A stretch of 64,000 nt of DNA from an uncultured Lachnospiraceae bacterium (GCA_947367855.1 CANBFE010000001.1:62001-126000); one strand, 5' to 3'. Counted from the stretch's first letter, positions 1-7,208 are shown. Notes: generated by a model from the letters alone, not told the origin. Program-made: numbers and translations.

Positions 1-186
1 GAAAGCTCTCCATACCGGTGCATCGATGTAATGATATTATACTAAGAATAAATGCATTTGTATATTAATTATGCAGTTTAGTCCGTTACACGCTGTAGTT
101 GACAGGGGGAAATGTGGGGCGATTGGGCTTCTGTATAGGGGTTACTAAAAAGTGGATAAAAATTTTGTCTTTTTGAAAGAAAACTG

Positions 187-215
187 TTGACAAGTACAGG
201 ATAATAAGTTAAAAT
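187..215 (+). promoter_or_regulatory. Sigma-A promoter of the tRNA operon
   Basis: TTGACA (187-192), a 17-base spacer and TAAAAT (210-215) lie about 30 bases before tRNA-Arg. The 186 bases before this hold no gene I can support. Confidence 0.8.
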
Positions 216-246
216 ATGGTTCGTTGATGTGATTTCGCATCGCGAT

Positions 247-320
<74 letters not shown>

Positions 321-376
321 TTAAAATCGGAAGGATGCCGTTTTGGTTCGGCAGCATGTCCGCATTTTACAGTATG

Positions 377-450
377 GTGGGTATAGCGCAGTTGGTTAGC
401 GCGCCAGATTGTGGCTCTGGAGGCCAAGGGTTCGAATCCCTTTATCCACC
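377..450 (+). tRNA. tRNA-His(GTG)
   Basis: Acceptor 377-383 pairs with 443-449. The anticodon loop TTGTGGC gives GTG. The G at 376 can serve as the extra 5' G that tRNA-His carries, opposite C450. Confidence 0.95.
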
Positions 451-559
451 TTTTCTCATGGGTATTCGTGATCATCTTGGTTATCTGTGGGAGGAAACTT
501 TATCGCAAGCGGGCTCCTGATTATGCGGGGTATCCCGACGGCACGCTTGGTGTCAGTAC

Positions 560-631
560 AGGGCTATCGCCAAGCGGTAAGGCACAGCACTTTGACTGCT
601 GCAGTCGCTGGTTCGAATCCAGCTAGCCCTG
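560..631 (+). tRNA. tRNA-Gln(TTG)
   Basis: Acceptor AGGGCTA (560-566) pairs with TAGCCCT (624-630). The anticodon arm CAGCA/TGCTG encloses CTTTGAC, giving TTG. Confidence 0.95.
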
Positions 632-657
632 CTTACAGTTCAGGCTGTAATATATTT

Positions 658-730
658 GGGACATTAGCTCAGGCGGTAGAGCACTTGACTTTTAATCAAG
701 TTGTCTGGGGTTCGAATCCCCAATGTCTCA
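658..730 (+). tRNA. tRNA-Lys(TTT), intact, used as integration site
   Basis: Acceptor GGGACAT (658-664) pairs with ATGTCTC (723-729) with one wobble. The anticodon loop CTTTTAA gives TTT. Its last 42 bases recur exactly at 10026-10067, so this gene is the attachment site of the element that follows. The insertion rebuilt a complete tRNA, so the gene should still work. Confidence 0.97.
689..730. repeat. attL, 42-bp direct repeat
   Basis: Identical over 42 bases to 10026-10067. It starts in the anticodon loop of tRNA-Lys and ends at the discriminator base. Identity breaks at once after 730. Confidence 0.95.
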
Positions 731-738
731 TTACATGT

Positions 739-778
739 AGACTTTTTAACGGTCATTCGTTAAAAGGTCTATTTTTTT
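739..778 (+). terminator. Terminator after tRNA-Lys
   Basis: A 13-bp stem (739-751 with 758-770, one G-U pair) is followed by seven T (772-778). Because it lies inside the element, the element brings its own terminator for the interrupted tRNA operon. Confidence 0.9.
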
Positions 779-977
779 GCTGTTCTGGGGTGTACCATGG
801 GGGAAATAGGAGCGTTGGGAGTGGGGACAGGGACATAGAATGCCTTTATAGGCTGTGGGAACCGCCCTCTGCCGCCCTTGATTTGGGTAGCTGTATAATT
901 TTTGTAATGGTCTATGGAAAACAGCAGTATTCTGTGTTATGATGTGTTTAACAAATGCAGAAAAGGGGGTCATATGT

Positions 978-1652
978 ATGGCTGGCAAGAAACTGGTGGA
1001 TACAAAACAGGCAAAGAACTACTGGACAGCAACAAAAGGAAAAATTGAGGAACAGGAGAAAGTAGTCTCCATAGATGGCATGGGGGAATATGTAGATTAT
1101 AAATTCGAAATAGTCAGGCTGAAGGATAATGAGACCAAACAGGAGATGCTCTCCATATCAGCGTTCCATAAGGAGGGGGAATGGGAAGATTATGGGACAT
1201 TAATCACCGGCATAGCAAAGCTTGACTCGGACATAAAGAAATTGAATGATTATGGCATCAATCTGTCAGCAGGGGACTTTCTGGAACTTGTAAAGGTCAT
1301 AAGAGACCACTTCTATGAACTGCCTTTGAACAAGATAGACAACAGCATCTCTAAAGAAGACTTGAATGCGATTACCGCATATTTCAGGGAATATATCATA
1401 ACTGAAAAGATAGAGAAAAAGGGGGGATGCTACAATATAGTGGTGGAGGACTTCAAGAAAGAGTATGAACAAAGCACATTCCGTCATAATGTAAAGGATG
1501 TTGTGGATGCATTGAGGCACCATAAGTACATCGACTGCAACCCGAACAGGAAGAACAAAGTGGTCAAGATGGATGATGGGAAAGGAAATACTGTGAGCAA
1601 GAGGTGCATCAGTTTCCATGCGGAAAAGATAGGGGAAGTGAAATATGAGTAA
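978..1652 (+). CDS. Hypothetical protein of the element
   Basis: The 224-aa start at 978 (MAGKKLVD) is preferred because AGGGGG lies 7 bases before it; an in-frame upstream ATG at 939 has no ribosome site. I do not recognise a family. The N-terminal half mixes beta strands and charged residues. The last 90 residues (about 135-224) have the pattern of a winged-helix fold, with several basic residues (RHHKYIDCNPNRKNK), so DNA binding is possible. The stop overlaps the methyltransferase start by 8 bases, so the two are translationally coupled and may act together in replication or modification of the element. Confidence 0.8.
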   Translation: MAGKKLVDTKQAKNYWTATKGKIEEQEKVVSIDGMGEYVDYKFEIVRLKDNETKQEMLSISAFHKEGEWEDYGTLITGIAKLDSDIKKLNDYGINLSAGDFLELVKVIRDHFYELPLNKIDNSISKEDLNAITAYFREYIITEKIEKKGGCYNIVVEDFKKEYEQSTFRHNVKDVVDALRHHKYIDCNPNRKNKVVKMDDGKGNTVSKRCISFHAEKIGEVKYE

Positions 1653-2868
1653 TGATGTGCTAAGCCCTTTCAGTTTCTACGGCGGCAAGGCCAGGATGGC
1701 CCCCATCATATGCAGTATGCTTGATTATGACAATACAGACATCTACCTTGAGCCGTTTGGGGGAGCCGCCCGGGTACTGCTCAACAAACCGAAACACAAA
1801 CAGGAATTATATAATGACTTCGGCGCGGGGCTGTATGCATTCTTTGATGCCATGGGCAGGCCGGAACTGTCTGGACAGGTGATATCTGCATTGTTCGAAA
1901 TTGTCCCCAGTGAGGAAATATTTCATGAAATGAGGGATTATAAACTGGAGCATGAGTCAACCTTGATGGAGTACATGAAAGAACAGTTCAGACGGACTGT
2001 TTATGAGTGCAAGAAGAAGTATGGGACTGAGGAACTGAACAGGCTCCACAGATGCGTCCTGCACGAAGAATACAACGGGATAATAGAACTCACCCGGTCT
2101 ATACTGGTTAAAGGCACCCTGCAGGAAAAAGAGGAACGGCTTGCATTCATACATTTTGGTTTAACCTATGCGCAGTACCGCAGTATAGTAAAAGAACAGT
2201 TAGGACAGGCTTTTGATAAGGAATGGGAAGATGCAGTATCGGCAGGCGCGGCCATCAGGGGTGACAGGGAAAAGCTGAAAAATGCGTTTATACATGAGCA
2301 AATCAGCAATGAGGAGACGCTGAAGGAACTGGCGGAAAGCTTCATGGATGACTACGGCGCAGATGAAAGGATGGACAAGGTGAAAATGGCCGTTGCCACA
2401 TTCGTGACATATTATATGTCAAGGGATGGGATGGGCAAGCACTACAGTGATGCCAAAAGTTCACTGGATGCATACCACAGGCAGCTGATAAGGTTAAAAG
2501 ACGTGGCGGAAAGAATGGAGGATGTGGCTGTCCTGCAGTTGGATGCAATCCACCTGTTATGTTGCTACTGCGATAACGAAAGAGCCATGATATACCTTGA
2601 CCCAAGCTATCTTGACCCGGAAGACATTGAAAAGAATCTGGGAGAGGGCATATATAACCGCTCATCTGATTTTCAAGACCATGAACTTCTGGCGACGCTG
2701 ATTCAGAACGCAAAAGCAAAGATAATCCTGTCAAACTATGATGTATCGCCATACAAGGACTATCTGGATGAAACCCATGGGTGGAGGCGCATTGAGTTCG
2801 AGACGACTACAAGCGCAGGAGGCAAAGAAGACAACTTGCGCACGGAAGTTATTTGGCGCAACTATTGA
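1645..2868 (+). CDS. DNA adenine N6-methyltransferase, D12 class
   Basis: This 407-aa protein fits the Dam-like class I adenine methyltransferases. Near the N terminus SPFSFYGGKARM is the AdoMet-binding FxGxK-type motif, followed by LEPFGGAARVLL. Near residue 320 IYLDPSYLD is the catalytic motif IV, with DPSY in place of the usual DPPY. A long, mostly helical insert between these motifs (roughly residues 70-300) probably holds target recognition. No restriction gene lies beside it. It is therefore likely an orphan enzyme, used for protection against host restriction or for regulating element DNA. Its TGA overlaps the -35 box of the next promoter. Confidence 0.93.
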   Translation: MSNDVLSPFSFYGGKARMAPIICSMLDYDNTDIYLEPFGGAARVLLNKPKHKQELYNDFGAGLYAFFDAMGRPELSGQVISALFEIVPSEEIFHEMRDYKLEHESTLMEYMKEQFRRTVYECKKKYGTEELNRLHRCVLHEEYNGIIELTRSILVKGTLQEKEERLAFIHFGLTYAQYRSIVKEQLGQAFDKEWEDAVSAGAAIRGDREKLKNAFIHEQISNEETLKELAESFMDDYGADERMDKVKMAVATFVTYYMSRDGMGKHYSDAKSSLDAYHRQLIRLKDVAERMEDVAVLQLDAIHLLCCYCDNERAMIYLDPSYLDPEDIEKNLGEGIYNRSSDFQDHELLATLIQNAKAKIILSNYDVSPYKDYLDETHGWRRIEFETTTSAGGKEDNLRTEVIWRNY

Positions 2869-2892
2869 CATTCTGTTGAAATCCTGTATAAT
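2865..2892 (+). promoter_or_regulatory. Consensus promoter in front of a possible ncRNA
   Basis: TTGACA (2865-2870), a 16-base spacer and TATAAT (2887-2892). Both boxes match consensus, and no open reading frame with a ribosome site follows before the terminator at 3057. Confidence 0.75.
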
Positions 2893-2898
2893 GGAATT

Positions 2899-3089
2899 GT
2901 AAGTGATGGTATCAGATAAAGCGTTACCAAGTTACCATTGTTACCAATGAAACAAAAGGATACAGTTACCAAGTTACCGTTGTTACCATATGAATGATTG
3001 GATAAGTTGCTATATTATCAATATTGTTTTGTTGTATCATATGAAATAGAGTGACTCAGAGGGTGGTTTACCACCCTCTGTTCTTTTTA
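2899..3089 (+). ncRNA. Candidate non-coding RNA of about 190 nt
   Basis: A transcript from the consensus promoter at 2865-2892 would start near 2899. It would run through two 24-base repeats and end at the hairpin 3057-3080 with its T-rich tail. I find no supported reading frame in it. The repeats are rich in GTTACC, and the terminator stem carries a related GGTTTACC. It could be a regulatory RNA of the element or a copy-control RNA beside the 21-bp array. The existence of the RNA is inferred from promoter plus terminator only. Confidence 0.45.
2923..2988. repeat. Two 24-bp direct repeats, 42 bp apart
   Basis: Copies at 2923-2946 and 2965-2988 differ at one base. Each holds three GTTACC words (GTTACCAAGTTACC then TTGTTACCA). 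The 42-bp spacing equals four helical turns and twice the 21-bp period of the nearby array. Confidence 0.85.
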
Positions 3090-3090
3090 T
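3057..3090 (+). terminator. Rho-independent terminator
   Basis: A perfect 10-bp stem, CAGAGGGTGG (3057-3066) with CCACCCTCTG (3071-3080), has loop TTTA and is followed by TTCTTTTTAT. Confidence 0.8.
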
Positions 3091-3097
3091 ATAGAAA

Positions 3098-3330
3098 TAT
3101 CCATACAAATGATTAAAATATCCATACAAAGTATTAAAGTATCCATACAAAGTATCAAAGTATCCATACAAATGATTAAAGTATCCATACAAATGATTAA
3201 AGTATCTATACAAATGATTAAAGTATCCATACAAAGTATCAAAGTATCCATACAAAGTATTAAAGTATCCATACAAAGTATTAAAGTATCCATACAAAGT
3301 ATTAAAGTATCCATACAAATAAATATAAAG
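3098..3330. repeat. 21-bp iteron-like array, 10 full copies plus one partial
   Basis: The array is head-to-tail with no spacers: 10 units of 21 bases from 3098 to 3307, then a degenerate eleventh to about 3330. Each unit starts TATCCATACAAA (one copy has TATCTATAC). Two endings alternate, TGATTAAAG-type and GTAT(T/C)AAAG-type. A 21-bp period is two helical turns, so a protein would bind every unit on the same DNA face. This is typical of replication iterons or partition sites. Because 21 is divisible by 3, both strands show long heptad-repeat reading frames here; these are artefacts. Confidence 0.9.
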
Positions 3331-3788
3331 ATAAGTCAATAATAAAGTGTCCACAAAGCTTAGTGTGAGGTGTATATACAAAATATGGTGTATTATGTGT
3401 GACAGTTTACTGATATTATTGTTTGTATATATACATCAGTAACATTTTGAGTAGTAAAGGACAGGGTAAACAGCAAGTACTCTCCCCTCTCACTTTTCTG
3501 ATGTCTCCAACATAAAGAAAAAATTAATATACTGCAAAAGGAACAATATTGTAATATATACATGGTTGGTTTTTAAAAATGTATACTTATTCCAGTGAGA
3601 TATTGTTGCACTTATCCATGACATTATTTTAGGGTAAGTGTAATTAGCAGAATTCAAATATTCCATTGTTAGCTCATTGTCTGTTTTGAATAAAACACAA
3701 GGGTTAAGTCTGTATAGTTCCACCATTGAAAAAGAATATACAGGATGGTACCATCCCAGGACATTTAAAAAGAAAGGGGGTGGTACAT
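3331..3788. other. AT-rich non-coding stretch
   Basis: No supported gene. It holds an 8-bp inverted repeat TTACTGAT/ATCAGTAA (3407-3414 and 3435-3442) enclosing a TA-rich segment. AT-richness next to iterons would suit an unwinding region of an origin, which is inference. A 78-codon minus-strand frame here lacks a ribosome site. Confidence 0.4.
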
Positions 3789-4013
3789 ATGGACGGTGTA
3801 TATATGGAACTTATGGATTTAGTTGCAACTGTAGAAAAGAAGATACTGGGCATAGAAAGCCTGTTATCGTTCATGGCAATGGGAATGGAGGTGCTTCATA
3901 CGAATGAAGAAAATTATGAAATAAAGGCAGTTCAAGCAATTCATGATATGTTAAGGGACTTAAGGAAAAGTGATATAGTTAAACTAACTGAAAAGATTGA
4001 CAGTATGAAGTAA
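3789..4013 (+). CDS. Small helical hypothetical protein
   Basis: The 74-aa start at 3789 (MDGVYMELMDLV) is chosen because AAAGGGGG lies just upstream; the longer frame from 3726 has no such site. The protein is amphipathic and highly helical with many Met and Leu residues and an acidic/basic mix, and has no motif I recognise. It converges on the XRE gene, and a shared hairpin lies between them. It may be a small regulator or accessory factor of the element; its function is unknown. Confidence 0.65.
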   Translation: MDGVYMELMDLVATVEKKILGIESLLSFMAMGMEVLHTNEENYEIKAVQAIHDMLRDLRKSDIVKLTEKIDSMK

Positions 4014-4024
4014 TGGGAGAAAAG

Positions 4025-4059
4025 GATAAATGCACCGTTTTCCATACGGTGCATTTATC
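4025..4059. terminator. Shared hairpin between convergent genes
   Basis: A 14-bp perfect stem (4025-4038 with 4046-4059) sits between the gene ending at 4013 and the XRE gene ending at 4055. It has no long T-run on either side, so termination strength is uncertain. Confidence 0.6.
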
Positions 4060-4345
4060 GCATAGTGTCAATTAGATTTTGTAGAGCAACTAATTGTTGT
4101 TTAGTTAGTTTAGAAGTATCAAGTGCCACACTCTCTCTAGGGTAACTTATTCCTAAAAGATAATCAGCGGACACATGATAGAGGTCAGCAAGCTTTATCA
4201 ATGTTTCAAGTGAGGGCGTAACTTCTCCCAGTTCATATGCAGAGACGGCAGAAGAAGACACACCGATATGTTTGGCTACCTGTGACTGTGAAAGTTTATT
4301 ATTTTTGCGTGAAATTGCTAACTTTTCCGCTAAACCATATATCAT
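4055..4345 (-). CDS. XRE-family repressor of the element
   Basis: A 96-aa protein with an N-terminal HTH: LSQSQVAKHIGVSSSAVSAY then LGEVTPSLETLIKLADLYHVS, the standard XRE/Cro-CI fold over residues 8-62. The YLLGI segment and a short C-terminal helical tail follow. The start is MIYGLAEK at 4345 because AAAGGAG sits 8 bases upstream; the ATG at 4366 would place that ribosome site inside the gene. It is divergent from the SH3 lipoprotein gene, with an operator-like nested repeat and promoter between them, so it probably represses that promoter and itself. Confidence 0.9.
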   Translation of the reverse strand: MIYGLAEKLAISRKNNKLSQSQVAKHIGVSSSAVSAYELGEVTPSLETLIKLADLYHVSADYLLGISYPRESVALDTSKLTKQQLVALQNLIDTMR

Positions 4346-4415
4346 TGAAAATTCTCCTTTTGACATTTATCATATACCATAACTAAACAGTTTGAATGTA
4401 GTTATACATTTATAA

Positions 4416-4444
4416 TTGAAAAAAGGGGAAATAGGTGATATAAT
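4416..4444 (+). promoter_or_regulatory. Promoter toward the SH3 lipoprotein gene
   Basis: TTGAAA (4416-4421), 17 bases, TATAAT (4439-4444). A second, weaker TTGACA occurs at about 4485. Confidence 0.7.
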
Positions 4445-4448
4445 CAGT

Positions 4449-4481
4449 ATGCTTTAAGCTGTTAGCATTAACTAAAAGCAT
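4449..4481. promoter_or_regulatory. Nested inverted repeat, candidate XRE operator
   Basis: Outer arms ATGCTTT (4449-4455) and AAAGCAT (4475-4481) enclose the palindrome GTTAGCATTAAC. It sits just downstream of the -10 box at 4439, where a bound repressor would block transcription. Confidence 0.5.
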
Positions 4482-4531
4482 AAAGTTGACATACCATAGT
4501 AGAATTCAGTATTTACATTAAGGAGGAAAGC

Positions 4532-5326
4532 ATGTTAAATAAGAAAATGTTTAAATCAGTAGTCATAATAATAGCGGTCATGTTATCCATAAGTGGATGC
4601 GCAGGAGGTTGCAGTGAGCAAACCGAGCCAGTTATAGCGGATGCAACAGTAGAGACACCAGAGCCAGAGGAAAGCATAGAAAACACAGAGCCTACACCCT
4701 CTCCCACTCCCACTGTTGAGCCTACACAAGAAAGTATAGAGGATATAGTTTCATCAGAAAGCGAGGACAATATAGCTAGTGAAGAAAATACAATAAATGA
4801 GGAAAATATACAAAGTGAAGAAGTAGAGCCGGATTTAGGTTACACAATAATTGCAATAGATGAAGTTACAATGTACGCTACTACTAATGCAAATTTACGT
4901 GGTGGCCCTGGAACAGACTATGACAAAGTAGGAAGTTTAACATATGCGCAAGAGATAGTATGTAATGGAAAAGTAGCTGATGGAGACAAAGAGTGGTTAG
5001 TACTCAAAACCGAGGATGGAAGTACACAAATGGTAAGTGCGAAGTTAGTCTCCCGAACCAAGCCCCAACCCCAATCCAGTAGTGGAAGCAACGGTACTAG
5101 TACTACCCAACAGCCTAGCGGTGGCGGCCAACCATCTAGCGGCGGCAACGGAGGCTCTGGTGGTTCTGGCGGAGGCAATGGAGGCTCTGGCGGAGGTCAA
5201 CCATCTGGTGGTGACCCAGGTAGCGTAGGAATGGGAGAAGCAGGTGGAATGTTCTCAGACCTTCCAGAATTTGGTGCTGGAGGTCTTGACCCTAATGCTC
5301 CTGGGTCAGATTTAGACTGGGAATAA
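4532..5326 (+). CDS. SH3-domain lipoprotein with Gly-rich tail
   Basis: A 264-aa lipoprotein with a basic start, a hydrophobic stretch and a lipobox ending SISGC at residue 22. Residues about 30-105 are a Thr/Glu/Pro-rich, probably extended linker. Residues about 108-170 form a bacterial SH3-like domain (TTNANLRGGPGTDYDKVGSL), a fold that often binds cell-wall peptides. The tail is a low-complexity Gly/Ser/Gln stretch followed by an acidic end (GSDLDWE). AAGGAGG precedes the ATG. It would sit on the outer membrane face; surface exclusion or wall binding is possible but unproven. Confidence 0.85.
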   Translation: MLNKKMFKSVVIIIAVMLSISGCAGGCSEQTEPVIADATVETPEPEESIENTEPTPSPTPTVEPTQESIEDIVSSESEDNIASEENTINEENIQSEEVEPDLGYTIIAIDEVTMYATTNANLRGGPGTDYDKVGSLTYAQEIVCNGKVADGDKEWLVLKTEDGSTQMVSAKLVSRTKPQPQSSSGSNGTSTTQQPSGGGQPSSGGNGGSGGSGGGNGGSGGGQPSGGDPGSVGMGEAGGMFSDLPEFGAGGLDPNAPGSDLDWE

Positions 5327-5358
5327 ACAATTACACGCATAAGTGTAAAAAGAGCCAC

Positions 5359-5387
5359 TTGCAAAACAAGCGGCTCTAGTGTATAAT
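5359..5387 (+). promoter_or_regulatory. Promoter of the antitoxin RNA
   Basis: TTGCAA (5359-5364), a 17-base spacer and TATAAT (5382-5387). It overlaps a hairpin (5351-5377) that, read leftward, is followed by a T-run and could end the toxin-strand transcript. Confidence 0.75.
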
Positions 5388-5393
5388 CTAATC

Positions 5394-5498
5394 AGAAAGG
5401 TTTATCGGACACGAAGTTCCGATTGCCCTCAGTAAGGTAAACTTATAGAAATAAGCATCCTAAACTTTGGACGGTCAGGGATGCTTATTTCTTTTTAT
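5394..5498 (+). ncRNA. Type I antitoxin RNA (RatA-like arrangement)
   Basis: An RNA of about 105 nt is predicted from the promoter at 5359-5387 to the terminator hairpin at 5447-5492. Its 3' part is complementary to the 3' end of the toxin mRNA, including its last codon and stop. This tail-to-tail geometry is that of TxpA/RatA and BsrG/SR4. The 5' part carries a small hairpin TCGGA/TCCGA. By analogy it would pair with the toxin message and promote its decay. No reading frame is seen. Confidence 0.7.
5447..5497. terminator. Bidirectional terminator in the toxin-antitoxin overlap
   Basis: A perfect 14-bp stem, AGAAATAAGCATCC (5447-5460) with GGATGCTTATTTCT (5479-5492), encloses an 18-base loop; TTTTTA follows on the plus strand. 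It ends the antitoxin RNA and forms part of the toxin mRNA tail. Confidence 0.85.
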
Positions 5499-5565
5499 GA
5501 TTGTCTATGTAAGACAGAGCCGCAAAGATAACAAGCAATAATGTTAAAACTTCCATCACGCTCAT
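5485..5565 (-). CDS. Type I toxin, holin-like small membrane peptide
   Basis: This 26-aa peptide begins MSVMEVLTLLLVIFAALSY and ends with a short charged tail (IDNHKKK). A single membrane helix with a basic C terminus is the hallmark of the TxpA/BsrG and 'putative holin-like toxin' peptides of Firmicutes. AGAGGGTGG lies upstream of the ATG. The gene has its own promoter, a leader of about 90 nt that can hide the ribosome site, and an antisense RNA at its 3' end. It probably depolarises the membrane when unpaired with antitoxin and stabilises the element by post-segregational killing. Confidence 0.8.
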   Translation of the reverse strand: MSVMEVLTLLLVIFAALSYIDNHKKK

Positions 5566-5573
5566 GGGCACCA

Positions 5574-5596
5574 CCCTCTTTCGTAAGACTAGAGGG
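5574..5596 (-). promoter_or_regulatory. Hairpin masking the toxin ribosome site
   Basis: In the toxin leader CCCTCT (complement of 5591-5596) can pair with AGAGGG (complement of 5574-5579), the core of the toxin ribosome-binding site. Such masking limits toxin translation in known type I systems. Confidence 0.6.
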
Positions 5597-5659
5597 CATC
5601 TAAAAGAACTAAAGTTCTTAGAAAATCGCATCCTGCTTCCTTTTCAATTACACAATCGC

Positions 5660-5688
5660 ATTATAGCACAAATACATAGATTTCACAA
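5660..5688 (-). promoter_or_regulatory. Toxin promoter
   Basis: Read on the minus strand: TTGTGA (5688-5683), 17 bases, TATAAT (5665-5660). Transcription would start near 5653, about 88 nt before the toxin ATG. Confidence 0.75.
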
Positions 5689-5689
5689 T

Positions 5690-6247
5690 TAAAAAATCAA
5701 TTATGCGATTATACAGTACAGACAGTTTGTTCAAATGTTTTAACTTTTAAAGCATATTTCTGCAACATATAAATCAGACCTGTTAAAAATGGATATGTGA
5801 TACATAAATCAATACAGTATATAAAAATCACTACCCATGAATGAGTTTAAAAGACCTGTCAAAATTTCTCTGATAAAAATATCAGAAACAATGTACCTAT
5901 TAAAACAAGTATTGCATTATGGTAAAAAAGAGTTGAACAAGTTGATAGAAATTACTGGCTTATCAGTATACAGTGGCTATTTTCCTGCAATATCTGATTG
6001 AGTTTGTTTGTGGTGAGTATTTCATAGTAATAAAAATGCTGTTTCAGACATCAGATTAAGTATTGTTGGAGATTTGAGAAAGCTGTATAAATCATTATAT
6101 ATGCGGCAATCTCCCTAAAAATATATGTTACATAATGGTTTATTTCCTTGCACTATCACGTCTATGCACATAGATGTTTCAGCGTTAGTATATAGGTGTA
6201 AGTTAAATAAAGTTAGTGCAGGGCACGGAAAGAAAGAGGTAAACATT
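5690..6247. other. AT-rich intergenic stretch
   Basis: No supported gene. A 54-codon plus-strand frame at 5837-6001 (MNEFKRPVKISLIK...) has no ribosome site and no promoter I trust, so I leave it as a possible but unproven small frame or gene relic. Confidence 0.4.
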
Positions 6248-6745
6248 ATGTGTATGTATTTGAGCAATGGCAATTTTTTAGGACAGCGTCTGATAGGCTA
6301 TGACTTCTATGATAGCAAGACCAGGGGATTTGTAGGCATGACGGAGAAACAGGTCATTACAAAACTGAAAAACAATGAAAAGGTTTATGGCTTTGTACTT
6401 GGGGAAGAAGACGGGAAAGAAGTCCTTAAACTGGATGCTGAAGGCTTTAACATGAGCAACTTGCAGTTGAAAACCGGCGTGAACAGTCTGTCATGGATGA
6501 ATGAGGATGATGGTTCTGATATGAACATGGAACTTATTGTTGTAGCGGTCAGTGGTGACAAGAAGAAAGTCTTTGAGACAGTGAATGCCCGCCATGCAAG
6601 GATGGAATATACCGAGGATAAGTTGAAAATGATGTTGGAACTGGGCGTTCCGGTGGCAGGCGTAAAGCTTGAAAAGAATAAGCTTGTTGCATGTGGGGGT
6701 GTGGAGATAATCAGTAATGAGGAAGAAGTAAAAGAGGGGGCGTAA
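6248..6745 (+). CDS. Hypothetical protein of the element
   Basis: The 165-aa protein starts at 6248 (MCMYLSNGNFLGQRLIGYDF), where AAGAAAGAGG precedes the ATG; an upstream in-frame ATG at 6125 lacks a site. It is soluble and acidic at the C terminus (EEEVKEGA), with no signal peptide or membrane segment. The repeated hydrophobic/charged pattern suggests mixed alpha/beta. I do not recognise the family. A terminator overlaps its stop codon, so it is probably a single-gene transcript. Confidence 0.75.
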   Translation: MCMYLSNGNFLGQRLIGYDFYDSKTRGFVGMTEKQVITKLKNNEKVYGFVLGEEDGKEVLKLDAEGFNMSNLQLKTGVNSLSWMNEDDGSDMNMELIVVAVSGDKKKVFETVNARHARMEYTEDKLKMMLELGVPVAGVKLEKNKLVACGGVEIISNEEEVKEGA

Positions 6746-6757
6746 GCCTCCTCTTTT
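6731..6757 (+). terminator. Terminator overlapping a stop codon
   Basis: AAAGAGGGGGC pairs with GCCTCCTCTTT around loop GTAA with one G-U; the TAA at 6743-6745 lies in the loop. T-tail TTTT. Confidence 0.75.
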
Positions 6758-6820
6758 GAGGATAGGGCATAAAAGGGTTTAAAGAGGTTCTGGAGAGATT
6801 TCAGAGAGGTACAGGGAGAA

Positions 6821-7030
6821 ATGCTTGAACAGTATCGAGGTTATGAGATAAAGGTTTACTGGAGCAACATTGAACAGGGATATGTATTTTGTATCTTTAC
6901 CAGTGACGGTACAGGCATCATAGAAAGCAATGTATATCATTATGAAAAGTTCGCATTAATGGGGGCAAGGGAAACAGTGGACAGATATATAGAGGTTAAG
7001 GAAAGGGGGCTTGACAGGTGGACTATCTGA
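6821..7030 (+). CDS. Small hypothetical protein
   Basis: A 69-aa soluble protein (MLEQYRGYEIKVYWSNIEQG...). An aromatic-rich N-terminal half that reads as beta strands is followed by a helix (ETVDRYIEVKERGLDRW). AGGGAGAA precedes the ATG. Its end overlaps the next small gene by 13 bases. Function unknown; it is one of several short element genes in the same direction. Confidence 0.65.
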   Translation: MLEQYRGYEIKVYWSNIEQGYVFCIFTSDGTGIIESNVYHYEKFALMGARETVDRYIEVKERGLDRWTI

Positions 7031-7152
7031 CATTTATAACAATCCATACAATGATAATCATTTCATTATGTGGAATTGTTTATTTAGGTAAACAGTGCTA
7101 TTCATTCATAAAGTGGATTGCAAAATGGACGTTAAAGGAACTAGAAGAATAA
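7018..7152 (+). CDS. 44-aa single-helix membrane protein
   Basis: A GTG start at 7018 is preceded at good distance by AAAGGGGG. The 44-aa product has one hydrophobic helix (FITIHTMIIISLCGIVYLG) and then a basic/aromatic tail (KQCYSFIKWIAKWTLK). It overlaps the previous gene by 13 bases, and a perfect terminator follows 18 bases after the stop, so the two form a closed transcription unit. The function is unknown. Small membrane proteins coupled to soluble partners are common in mobile elements. Confidence 0.55.
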   Translation: MDYLTFITIHTMIIISLCGIVYLGKQCYSFIKWIAKWTLKELEE

Positions 7153-7170
7153 TAATAAACAGTATTATCA

Positions 7171-7208
7171 AAAATGGTTTATCTGGCATAATGGATAAAC
7201 CATTTTTT
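7171..7208 (+). terminator. Rho-independent terminator
   Basis: A perfect 13-bp stem, 7171-7183 with 7194-7206, encloses a 10-base loop; the T-run is 7203-7208. Confidence 0.9.

Noticed and set aside
2923..3090. Type III toxin-antitoxin (repeat RNA plus terminator)
   Set aside because: Only two repeats, and no ToxN-like nuclease gene follows.
3098..3330. CRISPR array
   Set aside because: The repeats are contiguous without spacers and no cas gene is present.
3037..3381. Long repeat-rich reading frames on both strands over the 21-bp array
   Set aside because: A period divisible by three opens frames on both strands; none has a ribosome site and the peptides are simple heptad repeats.
3490..3726. 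78-codon minus-strand frame
   Set aside because: No ribosome site, no promoter and AT-rich composition typical of chance frames.
5837..6001. 54-codon frame
   Set aside because: Reasonable composition but no ribosome site or promoter; not enough to call a gene.
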